From the NCBI GenBank assembly GCA_039184055.1, contig JBCDBH010000368.1, positions 1 to 5,987 on the forward strand: DNA of 5,987 nt. Direction: 5' to 3'. The stretch is from JBCDBH01 sp039184055 (lineage in GTDB: Bacteria; Acidobacteriota; Thermoanaerobaculia; Multivoradales; J023). Positions 1 through 5,987 of the stretch are shown here, piece by piece; the stretch's first letter is position 1, and the number at the start of each line of letters is the position of its first letter. A program made the translations under genes and the position numbers. The notes beneath the pieces were generated by a model. The model was not told the origin of the DNA. It made no database searches and saw only the letters and a list, made by a program, of their open reading frames with translations.

Positions 1-1315
1 CCAAATCGAGCCAGGTCGCGGCCGGTGTGAATCCACCCAGTGGCTGCATCACCCGCAGGCCCAGAAGCGCGACAACCATGACCGCGGTCGCGACGATCGG
101 CCGACGCAGCTGCTGGAGAATCTCCCCCAGCGCGATGCCGAGACAGCGACGCAACATCCACGCGTTGAGCGCCATGTAGAGCACCCCGGCCACCACCAGA
201 CTGATGATGGCGCCCTCGAGACCGAAATACGCCGTGCCGACGATGAACGCGGGCACGTGCACCAGGGCGTAGCCCAGGCTGACCCAGAACAGCAGCTTCA
301 CGCGACCCAGGGCCATGACGCAGGGCAAGGTCATCGACAACGTCGCCCGCGCGCCGAGGTACGGCACCAGGATGACCAGCAGCGGCACGATCGACTCCCA
401 GGTGGCACCGAGCACCAGGGGCACGAAGTCGGCGGCCACCAGCGCGAAGCCACAGCCGGCGGCCAGACTGAGGCTGCCGACGACGTTGATCGACTCGAGC
501 ACCGCTCGTCGTAGTCGCGCCGGATCCTCCGCCAGCTCGCTGAACGACGGAAAGAGCAGGCGCTGCAGCGGGCTCACCAGCTCACGCGTGGGCAGCACGC
601 CGATCCGCTGGGTCATGAAATAGCGACCGGTATCGGCCATACCGAGCCAGCGGCCGACGATCAGCTTGTCGGTCTCCATCGACAACGTGGTGACGATCGA
701 GGTCAAGGACAACCAGCCGCTGAACGAAAAGAGATCACCGGTCCGCGCCAGGGACCAGCGAGGTCGATACGGCCGCAGCGCGTAGCTCAACAGAAGCGAC
801 ACGAGGCTGCCGACGATGATCCCGATCACCAGTGCCCAGAAGCTGCGATACATCACCGCGACGATCAGCATCACCACCACCGAGACCAGCTTCGAGCCGA
901 GGGTCAGGAGGGCCAGTTTGGAATAGACCAGATCCCGCTCGAAGAGCACGAAGCGAGGGTTGCCGAGCCCGGTGGCCACCGGTGCGATGGCGAGCGCGGC
1001 GAGCACGCCGGCCATGTCCGGATCGTCGACGAAGAACGTGATTCCGAGCATGATCACCGCCGCCGCCACGCCACGAAGCGTCGACAGGGTCCAGGCGGTA
1101 TCGAAAAGCTCCCGGGTGTCTTCGCGGCTACGGATCAGCGCCTTGGCGACATCGAACGCGCTCAAGCCTTCGATGATGGCGACAATCGACACGGCGATGG
1201 CCACCAGGCCGAAGTCGCTCGCCTGGAGCAAACGAGCCAGCACCACCACGGAGCCGAAATCGAGCAGACGCTCGATCCAGCGAAAGCTGTACAGCCAGCC
1301 CGCACTGGTGACCAT
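1..1315 (-). CDS. Wzx/WzxC-type polysaccharide flippase, C-terminus beyond the window
   Basis: I translated this reading frame by hand. It stays open to the left edge and gives 438 residues with no stop. The protein is almost entirely hydrophobic helices joined by short basic loops, as in the MATE/MOP-superfamily lipopolysaccharide flippases (Polysacc_synt family), which move lipid-linked glycans across the inner membrane. Supporting motifs are ARLLQASDFG near residues 27-36, METDKLIVGRWLG at 213-225 followed by DTGRYF, and FPSFSEL at 255-261; all are typical of the WzxC-like branch. Family members have about 420-500 residues, so little should be missing. The ATG at 1315 is the first in frame but has no Shine-Dalgarno sequence and leaves the N-terminus slightly short. 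A TTG at 1378 would add 21 residues (rich in Arg before the first helix) and overlap the upstream glycosyltransferase gene. It is the third gene of the leftward operon. The family call is firm, the start is not, and the substrate is unknown. Confidence 0.9.
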   Translation of the reverse strand, partial: MVTSAGWLYSFRWIERLLDFGSVVVLARLLQASDFGLVAIAVSIVAIIEGLSAFDVAKALIRSREDTRELFDTAWTLSTLRGVAAAVIMLGITFFVDDPDMAGVLAALAIAPVATGLGNPRFVLFERDLVYSKLALLTLGSKLVSVVVMLIVAVMYRSFWALVIGIIVGSLVSLLLSYALRPYRPRWSLARTGDLFSFSGWLSLTSIVTTLSMETDKLIVGRWLGMADTGRYFMTQRIGVLPTRELVSPLQRLLFPSFSELAEDPARLRRAVLESINVVGSLSLAAGCGFALVAADFVPLVLGATWESIVPLLVILVPYLGARATLSMTLPCVMALGRVKLLFWVSLGYALVHVPAFIVGTAYFGLEGAIISLVVAGVLYMALNAWMLRRCLGIALGEILQQLRRPIVATAVMVVALLGLRVMQPLGGFTPAATWLDL

Positions 1316-1353
1316 ACGGCGACCGAGGTCGCGGCGTGGCGCGTCCGACGTGC

Positions 1354-2703
1354 TCAGGGTCGCCGCCCGTCGAGCCAAGACGCGACCACCCGTTCGGCCA
1401 CGCCATCTTCACGATAGGCACGGTACGACCCGGCCAGGCGACCGATATGCGTACCGAAGCTCGGATCCGTCAGCAGGCGATCGAGATGATCACGAATAGT
1501 GGCCGTCGTATCGCGTCGACGATCTCCGGCGATGCCGATGCCGTGGTGCTCGACCCGCGCCGTATTGCCCGCCATATCGGTCTCGAAACCGCAATAGACC
1601 AGCATCGGCACCTCGGCCAGCACGCATTCGTCGATCGTGTTGATGCCCCCATGGGTTACGCACACCGCCGCCGTCTCGAGAACCCGACGCTGAGGCACCC
1701 ACGGAAAGACATGGACGCGCGCCGGGAGCGACCCCAGAATCTCGTCGGAACGACCACCGAGGCTCACGACCAGGTGCCAATCGGGCCGGGTCTCCACCAC
1801 CACCACCAAACGTCTAAGAAAAGCCGGGTCGGTGGTCAAGGACGCGCCAAACCCAGCGTAGATCAAAACGTCTCGGGACGATTCGGCGCCGTCGACGTCG
1901 GCACATCGGGCCAACACTTCGTCGAGTCCCGCGTCCGCCTCTTCTGCGACCTTCGGATCGGGCACCATCGGACCCACGTAGTGAACGTGTGACGGCGGCG
2001 TGTGACCAAACTCGAACTCTCGTGCGTGCAGGCTCAGCACCGGTAGGCGACGGTAGGTGAAGGGAATCGGCCATTGCCCCGTGTCGAGCTCACGGCGCGT
2101 GTCGACGCCGAGCTCGTCGGCCAGGTGTCGCAACACCGACTCCCGATCACAGCCGGCGTCACGCCAGAGCAAACGCAGCCGGCGGATCGTCTTGCGTACG
2201 CCCAGCGCCCGCCAGGCGAGAGCAATGCCGATCCGGCTCCCGCGCCAGCCGACTCCCGGACGCACCAGGTAATGAGTCGGTGGCAGCCCCGGAACTCGCC
2301 AGATCGAAGCGAATGGATTCAGCAGAGCGAGCGGCAGGTCGGCCGCCAAGACGACGAGAATGTGCGCGTGCATCTCGCCATCGATCAAGACGAGATCCGG
2401 CCGCAGGTCGCGTAGCTGAGCGGCGAAGCCGTCCACACCGAGCAACCGGACGGCATGATCTCGACGCCGTCGAAGGCGAAACCATCGGCCGAGAGCGCCG
2501 CTTCGATCGGTTTTGAGAAACGATCCGTGGCGATCTGGCTCGAGCGGCGCGAACGCCAACCCGCGATGCTCGGCCGCCTCACCGCTGTCGGGAGCGCCGA
2601 GAAAGGTTACCCGATGGCCATCGGCGGCCAGCCGGCGCGCCAGCTCGAGACCGGGACCGACGATGCTCGGGTAGCCACGCACCACGCAAACAAGGTGCGC
2701 CAT
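1354..2703 (-). CDS. GT-B fold, GT1/UGT-like glycosyltransferase
   Basis: This is a 449-residue enzyme predicted to move a sugar from a nucleotide-sugar donor to a small or lipid acceptor at the cytoplasmic side of the membrane. The N-terminal Rossmann half contains GHRVTFLG at 29-36. The C-terminal half has the GT1 donor-binding signature: FPWVPQ at 333-338, THGGINTIDE around 350-359, VPML, and D376 with N380 in TDMAGN, where the usual DQ pair reads DM. The length and layout match macrolide, CrtX-like and other bacterial UGT relatives. The acceptor-activating His of the N-terminal GH-x-x-P region appears to be missing, with Ile14 aligned in its place. The ATG lies 2 bases after the sulfotransferase stop codon and has no visible Shine-Dalgarno sequence, so translational coupling is likely. 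The fold call is strong; donor and acceptor are unknown. Confidence 0.9.
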   Translation of the reverse strand: MAHLVCVVRGYPSIVGPGLELARRLAADGHRVTFLGAPDSGEAAEHRGLAFAPLEPDRHGSFLKTDRSGALGRWFRLRRRRDHAVRLLGVDGFAAQLRDLRPDLVLIDGEMHAHILVVLAADLPLALLNPFASIWRVPGLPPTHYLVRPGVGWRGSRIGIALAWRALGVRKTIRRLRLLWRDAGCDRESVLRHLADELGVDTRRELDTGQWPIPFTYRRLPVLSLHAREFEFGHTPPSHVHYVGPMVPDPKVAEEADAGLDEVLARCADVDGAESSRDVLIYAGFGASLTTDPAFLRRLVVVVETRPDWHLVVSLGGRSDEILGSLPARVHVFPWVPQRRVLETAAVCVTHGGINTIDECVLAEVPMLVYCGFETDMAGNTARVEHHGIGIAGDRRRDTTATIRDHLDRLLTDPSFGTHIGRLAGSYRAYREDGVAERVVASWLDGRRP

Positions 2704-2705
2704 GG

Positions 2706-3491
2706 CTAGTCGGCCGAATAGCCGAGCTGACGCACCAGACCGGCGTAGCGGGTATCGAACTCCCGTCGTACGCGGGGAGTGAAATGCTCACGCCATTGGC
2801 CCGATGCCGGGTTGCGAATATGAGGATCGGCACCACGACCGCCGAGCGCATAGCGACGCGCGAAGAAATTGGCGAGACCACGCTCCACCGGCCGCAAGCG
2901 ATAAAACTCGAAAAGCGACCGAAACACCCCCGGACCATCGGCGACCACGTCTTCATAGCGAAACGTGACGATGTCCGGATGGCTAGCGGGCCACTGCGCC
3001 ATGGATTCGAAGTGCGCGGCGCGAAACTCGAGCTCGGCGAGCAGTCCTTCCTCTTTCGGCACCTCTTGCAGATACTCGGCGAACGACAGATCCGAGCCGC
3101 GGAGAGCATCTGGCAGTCGACCGTTGGCGAAATACCAATCCGACTCCGTCGGGGCTTTCTGCACAACCCAACCTTCGGCGCCCCGTCGGTGATAGAAGTA
3201 ACCCGACACGACGAGGTCCCGCGGATCGCGAATGAACCGAGACAATCGAAACGACCCCAGCCGGGAGAGATCCAGGGCCCGATTGTTCACCGAGGCGAGC
3301 CGATAACGGTGAAAGTCCTCGTAGAACGCGTCGAGATGACTATTGAAATGACGATAGCCCGCGCTCCACGGCAGACAGCGCTCGAAGACCGCCTTCATGA
3401 CACGGCCGAAATACACCGTTAAACACTTGTGGTACGAACAGTGAATCAGGTTGGGAACATCGGAATCGGTCGCGGTGGGCGTCGAGCTCAT
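2706..3491 (-). CDS. PAPS-dependent sulfotransferase
   Basis: This 261-residue soluble protein has the layout of the sulfotransferase fold, which transfers sulfate from PAPS to a hydroxyl, here plausibly on a sugar. The 5'-phosphosulfate loop is SYHKCLTVYF at 19-28, with Lys22 and Thr25 in the expected positions. The 3'-phosphate-binding segment is RFIRDPRDLVVSGYFYHRR at 85-103, supplying the conserved Arg88 and Ser96. The RYEDV at 178-182 and the late segment SGQWREHFTPRVRREF at 230-245 match the usual C-terminal G-x-W-x-x-x-F region. The loop usually reads K-C/S-G-T, but here Gly is replaced by Leu24. No signal peptide or membrane segment is visible, so it should act in the cytoplasm before export. 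It is the first gene of the leftward operon, ends 2 bases before the glycosyltransferase start, and has no clear Shine-Dalgarno sequence. The acceptor is unknown. Confidence 0.88.
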   Translation of the reverse strand: MSSTPTATDSDVPNLIHCSYHKCLTVYFGRVMKAVFERCLPWSAGYRHFNSHLDAFYEDFHRYRLASVNNRALDLSRLGSFRLSRFIRDPRDLVVSGYFYHRRGAEGWVVQKAPTESDWYFANGRLPDALRGSDLSFAEYLQEVPKEEGLLAELEFRAAHFESMAQWPASHPDIVTFRYEDVVADGPGVFRSLFEFYRLRPVERGLANFFARRYALGGRGADPHIRNPASGQWREHFTPRVRREFDTRYAGLVRQLGYSAD

Positions 3492-3562
3492 CGGGTGGGC
3501 ATGATACCCCAGCGCCCTCGGTCGACTGATTCGCCGCCACCGAACCTCAGCCGGGGACGACG
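3492..3562. promoter_or_regulatory. Divergent intergenic region, probable promoters
   Basis: These 71 bases are the only real gap in the window and separate two divergently read units, so at least one promoter probably lies here or just inside the flanking genes. On the minus strand TATCAT (3506-3501) is one mismatch from a sigma-70 -10 box. It sits so close to the sulfotransferase ATG at 3491 that transcription would begin about 3 bases before the start codon. No convincing -35 hexamer lies 16-18 bases upstream. For the rightward gene I see a GGGGA ribosome-binding-like stretch at 3553-3557, five bases before the ATG, but no clear promoter boxes. The assignment rests on gene orientation more than on motifs. 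Confidence 0.45.
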
Positions 3563-5404
3563 ATGAGCGCTGGCCATACGGTGGTCGTCGGCGCGGGTCC
3601 AGCGGGACTGACCGCCGCCCTCGAGCTCGGCAAGCTGGGACGTTCGGGCGTGGTCTTCGAAGCCGACGACATCGTCGGCGGGATCTCGCGCAGCGTCGAG
3701 TTCCAGGGCAACCGTCTGGACATCGGTGGCCATCGCTTCTTCACCAAGGTCGCCGAGGTCGAGGCGCTGTGGCACGAGATCCTCGGTGACGATCTCCTGG
3801 TGCGCGAGCGGATGTCACGCATCTTCTACCGCGACACCTTCTTCGACTATCCGCTCAAGCCGCTCAATGCCCTGCGCGGTCTGGGCCCGGTCGAGGCGGT
3901 GCGGGTCGGCATCAGCTATCTGCGCTCCCAGCTCTTTCCGATCGACGACGAGAGCACCTTCGACGCCTGGGTGAGCAATCGCTTCGGACGTCGCCTGTTC
4001 GAAATCTTCTTCGAGACCTACACGGAAAAAGTGTGGGGCATGCCGTGCTCCGAGATCAGCGCCGCGTGGGCGGCACAGCGGATCAAGAACCTCGATCTCA
4101 TGACCGCGCTCAAAAACGCCTTCCTGGGTGGTGGACGCGGTGGCGAGGTGGTCACCAGTCTGATCGAGCAGTTCCTCTACCCCCGGCTCGGTCCGGGCAT
4201 GATGTGGGAACGCTGCTCGGAGTTGGCGGCAGGACACGGCATCGCGACCCATCTCGAGTCGAAGGTGGTGCGGGTGCACCACGACGGCACTCGGATCACC
4301 GCGGTCGACGTCAATAGCCCCGATGGTGAGGAACGACGTCACGCCTGCGACGCGCTGATCTCGTCGATGCCGATCGGCAGCCTGGTCCAGGCCATGGAGC
4401 CGGCGCCACCCGCCGAGGTGCTGGCAGCCGCCACCGGTCTCACGTTCCGCGACTTTCTGATCGTCGGGCTGCTGGCCAACAAGGCCGACCTCTTCCCCGA
4501 CAATTGGATCTACATCCACTCGCCGGATGTCCGGGTCGGCCGCGTCCAGAACTTCAAGAATTGGAGCCCCGAGATGGTGGCTTCACCCGATCAGTCGTTC
4601 ATCGGCATGGAGTACTTCGTCAATCGTGGTGACGATCTCTGGTCGATGGACGACGACGATCTGGTGCGTTTGGGCACCGCCGAAGCCGAAACGATCGGCT
4701 TGATGTCGGCGGCCGAAGTCGAGGCCGGCACGGTGATTCGCATGCCGCGCGCCTATCCGGTGTACGACGGTGAGTACGAAGGGCATCTGGCGGTGCTCCA
4801 ACAATGGCTCGCCGGCTTCGACAACGTCTACCCGATCGGTCGTAACGGTCAGCATCGCTACAACAATCAAGATCACTCGATGCTCGCCGGGCTGTTCGCG
4901 GCCCGCAACATCGCTGGCGCGCGCTACGACCTGTGGTCGATCAACGTCGAACAGGCCTTTCACGAAGAGGTTCGTGAAGACGAAGCGGGGTCCGAGGTGT
5001 CGACCGGTGGCGACCGACTGACCCCACACGCCGTCGAGCGCGACCTCGACAAGCTGCTACGGGATAGCTTTGCGGTCTACGACGAAGTCGCTCTCGGTGG
5101 CGCGTTCGGCATCACCGCCAGCCTCGGTTTGGCCGTGGCGACGGCGATCCTATTGCTCAGCGGTGACGAGAGCTTCGTACCGATGCTCTCGCTGCTCGGC
5201 AACTACTTTTTCGGCTACGAGGTGTCGTGGCCCGGCATGGTGCTCGGCATGTTCGAAGCCGGCGCCTGGGGATTCGCTCTCGGCTGGGTGTCGGCCCGTC
5301 TCGTCAACGTGTTGACCCGCGCCGTCGAGCGTGACCTTGAACGCCGACTCGCGACCCTGACGACACTCGAAGCAATCGATGGAGGTGAGCTCGGTGGCCC
5401 CTGA
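3563..5404 (+). CDS. UDP-galactopyranose-mutase-like FAD oxidoreductase with C-terminal membrane module
   Basis: This 613-residue protein has two parts. Residues 1 to about 471 form an NAD(P)/FAD-dependent oxidoreductase of the amine-oxidase/UGM-like superfamily. The visible motifs are the dinucleotide-binding loop GAGPAG at 10-15, VGGISRS and DIGGHRFF at 53-60, YTEKVWG at 153-159, and the FAD-contacting C-terminal block IGRNGQHRYNNQDHS at 425-439 followed by DLWSINVEQ from 456. These resemble the PRK07208-type family, typically close to 480 residues and often found in polysaccharide clusters; the reaction of that family is not settled. A charged linker (472-495) leads to an extra module with predicted helices at about 511-532 and 558-584, and a charged tail with a possible coiled coil (585-603). 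The module matches the small protein encoded next. The ATG is supported by GGGGA five bases upstream and starts directly before the FAD fold. Likely membrane-anchored. The flavoprotein call is strong; a true mutase role is only possible. Confidence 0.9.
   Translation: MSAGHTVVVGAGPAGLTAALELGKLGRSGVVFEADDIVGGISRSVEFQGNRLDIGGHRFFTKVAEVEALWHEILGDDLLVRERMSRIFYRDTFFDYPLKPLNALRGLGPVEAVRVGISYLRSQLFPIDDESTFDAWVSNRFGRRLFEIFFETYTEKVWGMPCSEISAAWAAQRIKNLDLMTALKNAFLGGGRGGEVVTSLIEQFLYPRLGPGMMWERCSELAAGHGIATHLESKVVRVHHDGTRITAVDVNSPDGEERRHACDALISSMPIGSLVQAMEPAPPAEVLAAATGLTFRDFLIVGLLANKADLFPDNWIYIHSPDVRVGRVQNFKNWSPEMVASPDQSFIGMEYFVNRGDDLWSMDDDDLVRLGTAEAETIGLMSAAEVEAGTVIRMPRAYPVYDGEYEGHLAVLQQWLAGFDNVYPIGRNGQHRYNNQDHSMLAGLFAARNIAGARYDLWSINVEQAFHEEVREDEAGSEVSTGGDRLTPHAVERDLDKLLRDSFAVYDEVALGGAFGITASLGLAVATAILLLSGDESFVPMLSLLGNYFFGYEVSWPGMVLGMFEAGAWGFALGWVSARLVNVLTRAVERDLERRLATLTTLEAIDGGELGGP
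5381..5388 (+). promoter_or_regulatory. Strong Shine-Dalgarno sequence fixing the small-protein start
   Basis: GGAGGTGA is a perfect complement to the canonical 3' end of 16S rRNA. It lies five bases before the GTG at 5394, the best start for the 99-residue protein. It is embedded in the last codons of the flavoprotein gene. It argues against the ATG at 5379, which overlaps the site itself and has no such sequence before it. Confidence 0.75.
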
Positions 5405-5693
5405 TCCGGAGCTGATACTCGTTCAACGCGCCATCGCCCGTTTGCGGGTCGGCATCGTCGCCCTGGTGACCGCTTTGGTCTGTGGCACCGGACTGCTCGT
5501 CGCGACCCTCTGGCTGGTGATCAAAGGCGGCCCCAACGTCGGCCAGAATCTCGGTCTGCTCCAGGCCTACTACCCCGGCTACACGGTCACCTGGGCCGGC
5601 GCCTTCGTCGGTCTCTTCTACGGTGCGCTCACCGGTGCGCTGTTGGGCGGCTGCGTCGCCTGGCTCTACAACCGGCTGGCGCGTCGTCGCTGA
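5394..5693 (+). CDS. Small two-helix membrane protein, paralogous to the flavoprotein C-terminus
   Basis: This 99-residue protein of unknown function starts at a GTG chosen for the strong ribosome-binding site ahead of it. An ATG at 5379 would add five residues. A short acidic and basic N-terminus leads to a hydrophobic helix at about 19-43, a loop holding AYYPGYTVTWAG at 58-69, a Gly-rich helix at about 69-92 and a basic end (RLARRR). Positive charges next to both helices suggest both termini are cytoplasmic. Residues 53-97 align without gaps to residues 542-586 of the preceding flavoprotein, with 19 identities by hand count. Similar small proteins are, as far as I recall, sometimes labelled bacteriophage holin in databases, but nothing here is phage-like. 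The 11-base overlap with the flavoprotein gene, and a GT2 start 2 bases after its stop, suggest coupled translation. It may partner or anchor the neighbouring enzymes. Confidence 0.82.
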   Translation: MAPDPELILVQRAIARLRVGIVALVTALVCGTGLLVATLWLVIKGGPNVGQNLGLLQAYYPGYTVTWAGAFVGLFYGALTGALLGGCVAWLYNRLARRR

Positions 5694-5695
5694 CC

Positions 5696-5987
5696 TTGCG
5701 TATCTCGCTCATCGTGCCCATCGGTGGCGCGGCCCCCGCCTGGCCAAGGTGCGCGCTCAGCCTCGAGCGGCTCGATCCGCCACCCGCCGAGCTGATCCTC
5801 GTGCTCGACGGTAGAGACCTCAACGTATCGGTGCCCGGCGCCACCGTCCTCCGCCTCGACCAGCAAGGTGGCCCCGCACGAGCGCGCAACGCCGGTGCAA
5901 AAGTCGCCACCGGTGACGTCCTGCTCTTCATCGACTCGGACATCGAAGTCCCGCCCGACACGATCGCCCGTATCGCGGCCTACCTCG
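5696..5987 (+). CDS. Family 2 (GT-A) glycosyltransferase, N-terminal part only
   Basis: The frame is open to the right edge and gives 97 residues of the nucleotide-binding half of a GT2 enzyme, which transfers a sugar from a nucleotide-sugar donor in glycan assembly. It begins with the expected beta strand RISLIVPI. Next come LILVLDG at 33-39, with Asp38 in the usual donor-binding place, then GPARARNAGA at 59-68, and ATGDVLLFIDSD ending in the DXD-type metal-binding Asp80-Ser-Asp82. The order and spacing fit the family closely. The start is TTG at 5696, 2 bases after the stop of the small membrane protein, because it places the first strand at the N-terminus; no ribosome-binding site is evident, so coupling is likely. 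The strand-1 turn reads PIGGAAPAW rather than the common P-x-Y-N. The acceptor and C-terminal half are not visible. Confidence 0.85.
   Translation, partial: MRISLIVPIGGAAPAWPRCALSLERLDPPPAELILVLDGRDLNVSVPGATVLRLDQQGGPARARNAGAKVATGDVLLFIDSDIEVPPDTIARIAAYL

Noticed and set aside
257..623. Plus-strand open frames at the left end
   Set aside because: The minus strand here encodes a continuous flippase with well-formed membrane helices. The plus-strand products are low-complexity and rich in Gln, His, Arg and Ser.
1336..1992. Long open frame on the plus strand opposite the UGT-like gene (218 residues)
   Set aside because: It lies wholly antisense to a clearly recognisable glycosyltransferase and the end of the flippase region. 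Its product is rich in Arg, His and Gln with no domain pattern, as expected for GC-rich shadow frames.
2784..3422. Plus-strand open frame of 212 residues opposite the sulfotransferase
   Set aside because: The minus strand has intact PAPS-binding motifs over the same bases. The plus-strand product has no recognisable motif.
3518..3546. TCGGT...ACCGA inverted repeat in the divergent gap as an operator
   Set aside because: The arms are only five bases, with a long unequal spacer, and are expected by chance in GC-rich DNA.
3815..4519. Minus-strand open frame of 234 residues inside the flavoprotein gene
   Set aside because: It is antisense to conserved flavoprotein motifs and shows no domain, signal or plausible start context.
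4583..5029. Minus-strand open frame of 148 residues inside the flavoprotein gene
   Set aside because: It covers the FAD-binding C-terminal block on the opposite strand and looks like a composition-driven shadow.
3563..5404. Protoporphyrinogen oxidase or phytoene desaturase
   Set aside because: The FAD fold is shared, but the YTEKVWG and GQHRYNNQDHS blocks and the glycan setting fit the UGM-like/PRK07208-type branch better. No haem or carotenoid genes are present.
5394..5693. Phage holin for the small membrane protein
   Set aside because: Two helices and small size are not enough. There are no lysis or phage genes nearby, and its relative is fused to a flavoenzyme in a glycan locus.
5687..5700. 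Terminator between the small membrane protein and the GT2 gene
   Set aside because: Only 2 bases separate the genes, and there is no GC hairpin followed by a T run. No convincing rho-independent terminator was seen anywhere in the window.

Overview
The window is GC-rich, densely packed bacterial DNA with almost no intergenic space. It contains no RNA genes, mobile elements, CRISPR arrays or long repeats that I can see. All six genes belong to surface-glycan or glycolipid biosynthesis. Two of them are cut by the window edges, a flippase on the left and a family 2 glycosyltransferase on the right. The taxon cannot be fixed from this sequence. The composition and gene types would suit a large-genome Gram-negative lineage such as Myxococcota or Acidobacteriota, but that is a weak guess.

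The locus is two divergent transcription units separated by a 71-base gap (3492-3562). The leftward unit runs, in order of transcription: a PAPS-type sulfotransferase (3491-2706), a GT-B/GT1 UGT-like glycosyltransferase (2703-1354), and a Wzx/WzxC-type polysaccharide flippase running off the left edge (from about 1315 to 1). The rightward unit runs: a UDP-galactopyranose-mutase-like NAD(P)/FAD flavoprotein with an extra C-terminal membrane module (3563-5404), a 99-residue two-helix membrane protein (5394-5693), and a GT2 glycosyltransferase running off the right edge (from 5696).

Taken together the genes would make a glycan or glycolipid. The GT1 and GT2 enzymes add sugars, the mutase-like flavoprotein may modify a sugar or another precursor, the sulfotransferase adds sulfate, and the flippase moves the product across the inner membrane. 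The product itself cannot be named.

The most unusual feature is that the C-terminal module of the flavoprotein (about residues 510-586) and the small protein encoded next to it are clearly related. A hand-made ungapped alignment gives 19 identities in 45 positions around a G-Y-x-V-(S/T)-W-x-G core. The same membrane module is therefore present once fused to a flavoenzyme and once as a free-standing protein, which suggests a membrane-anchored complex.
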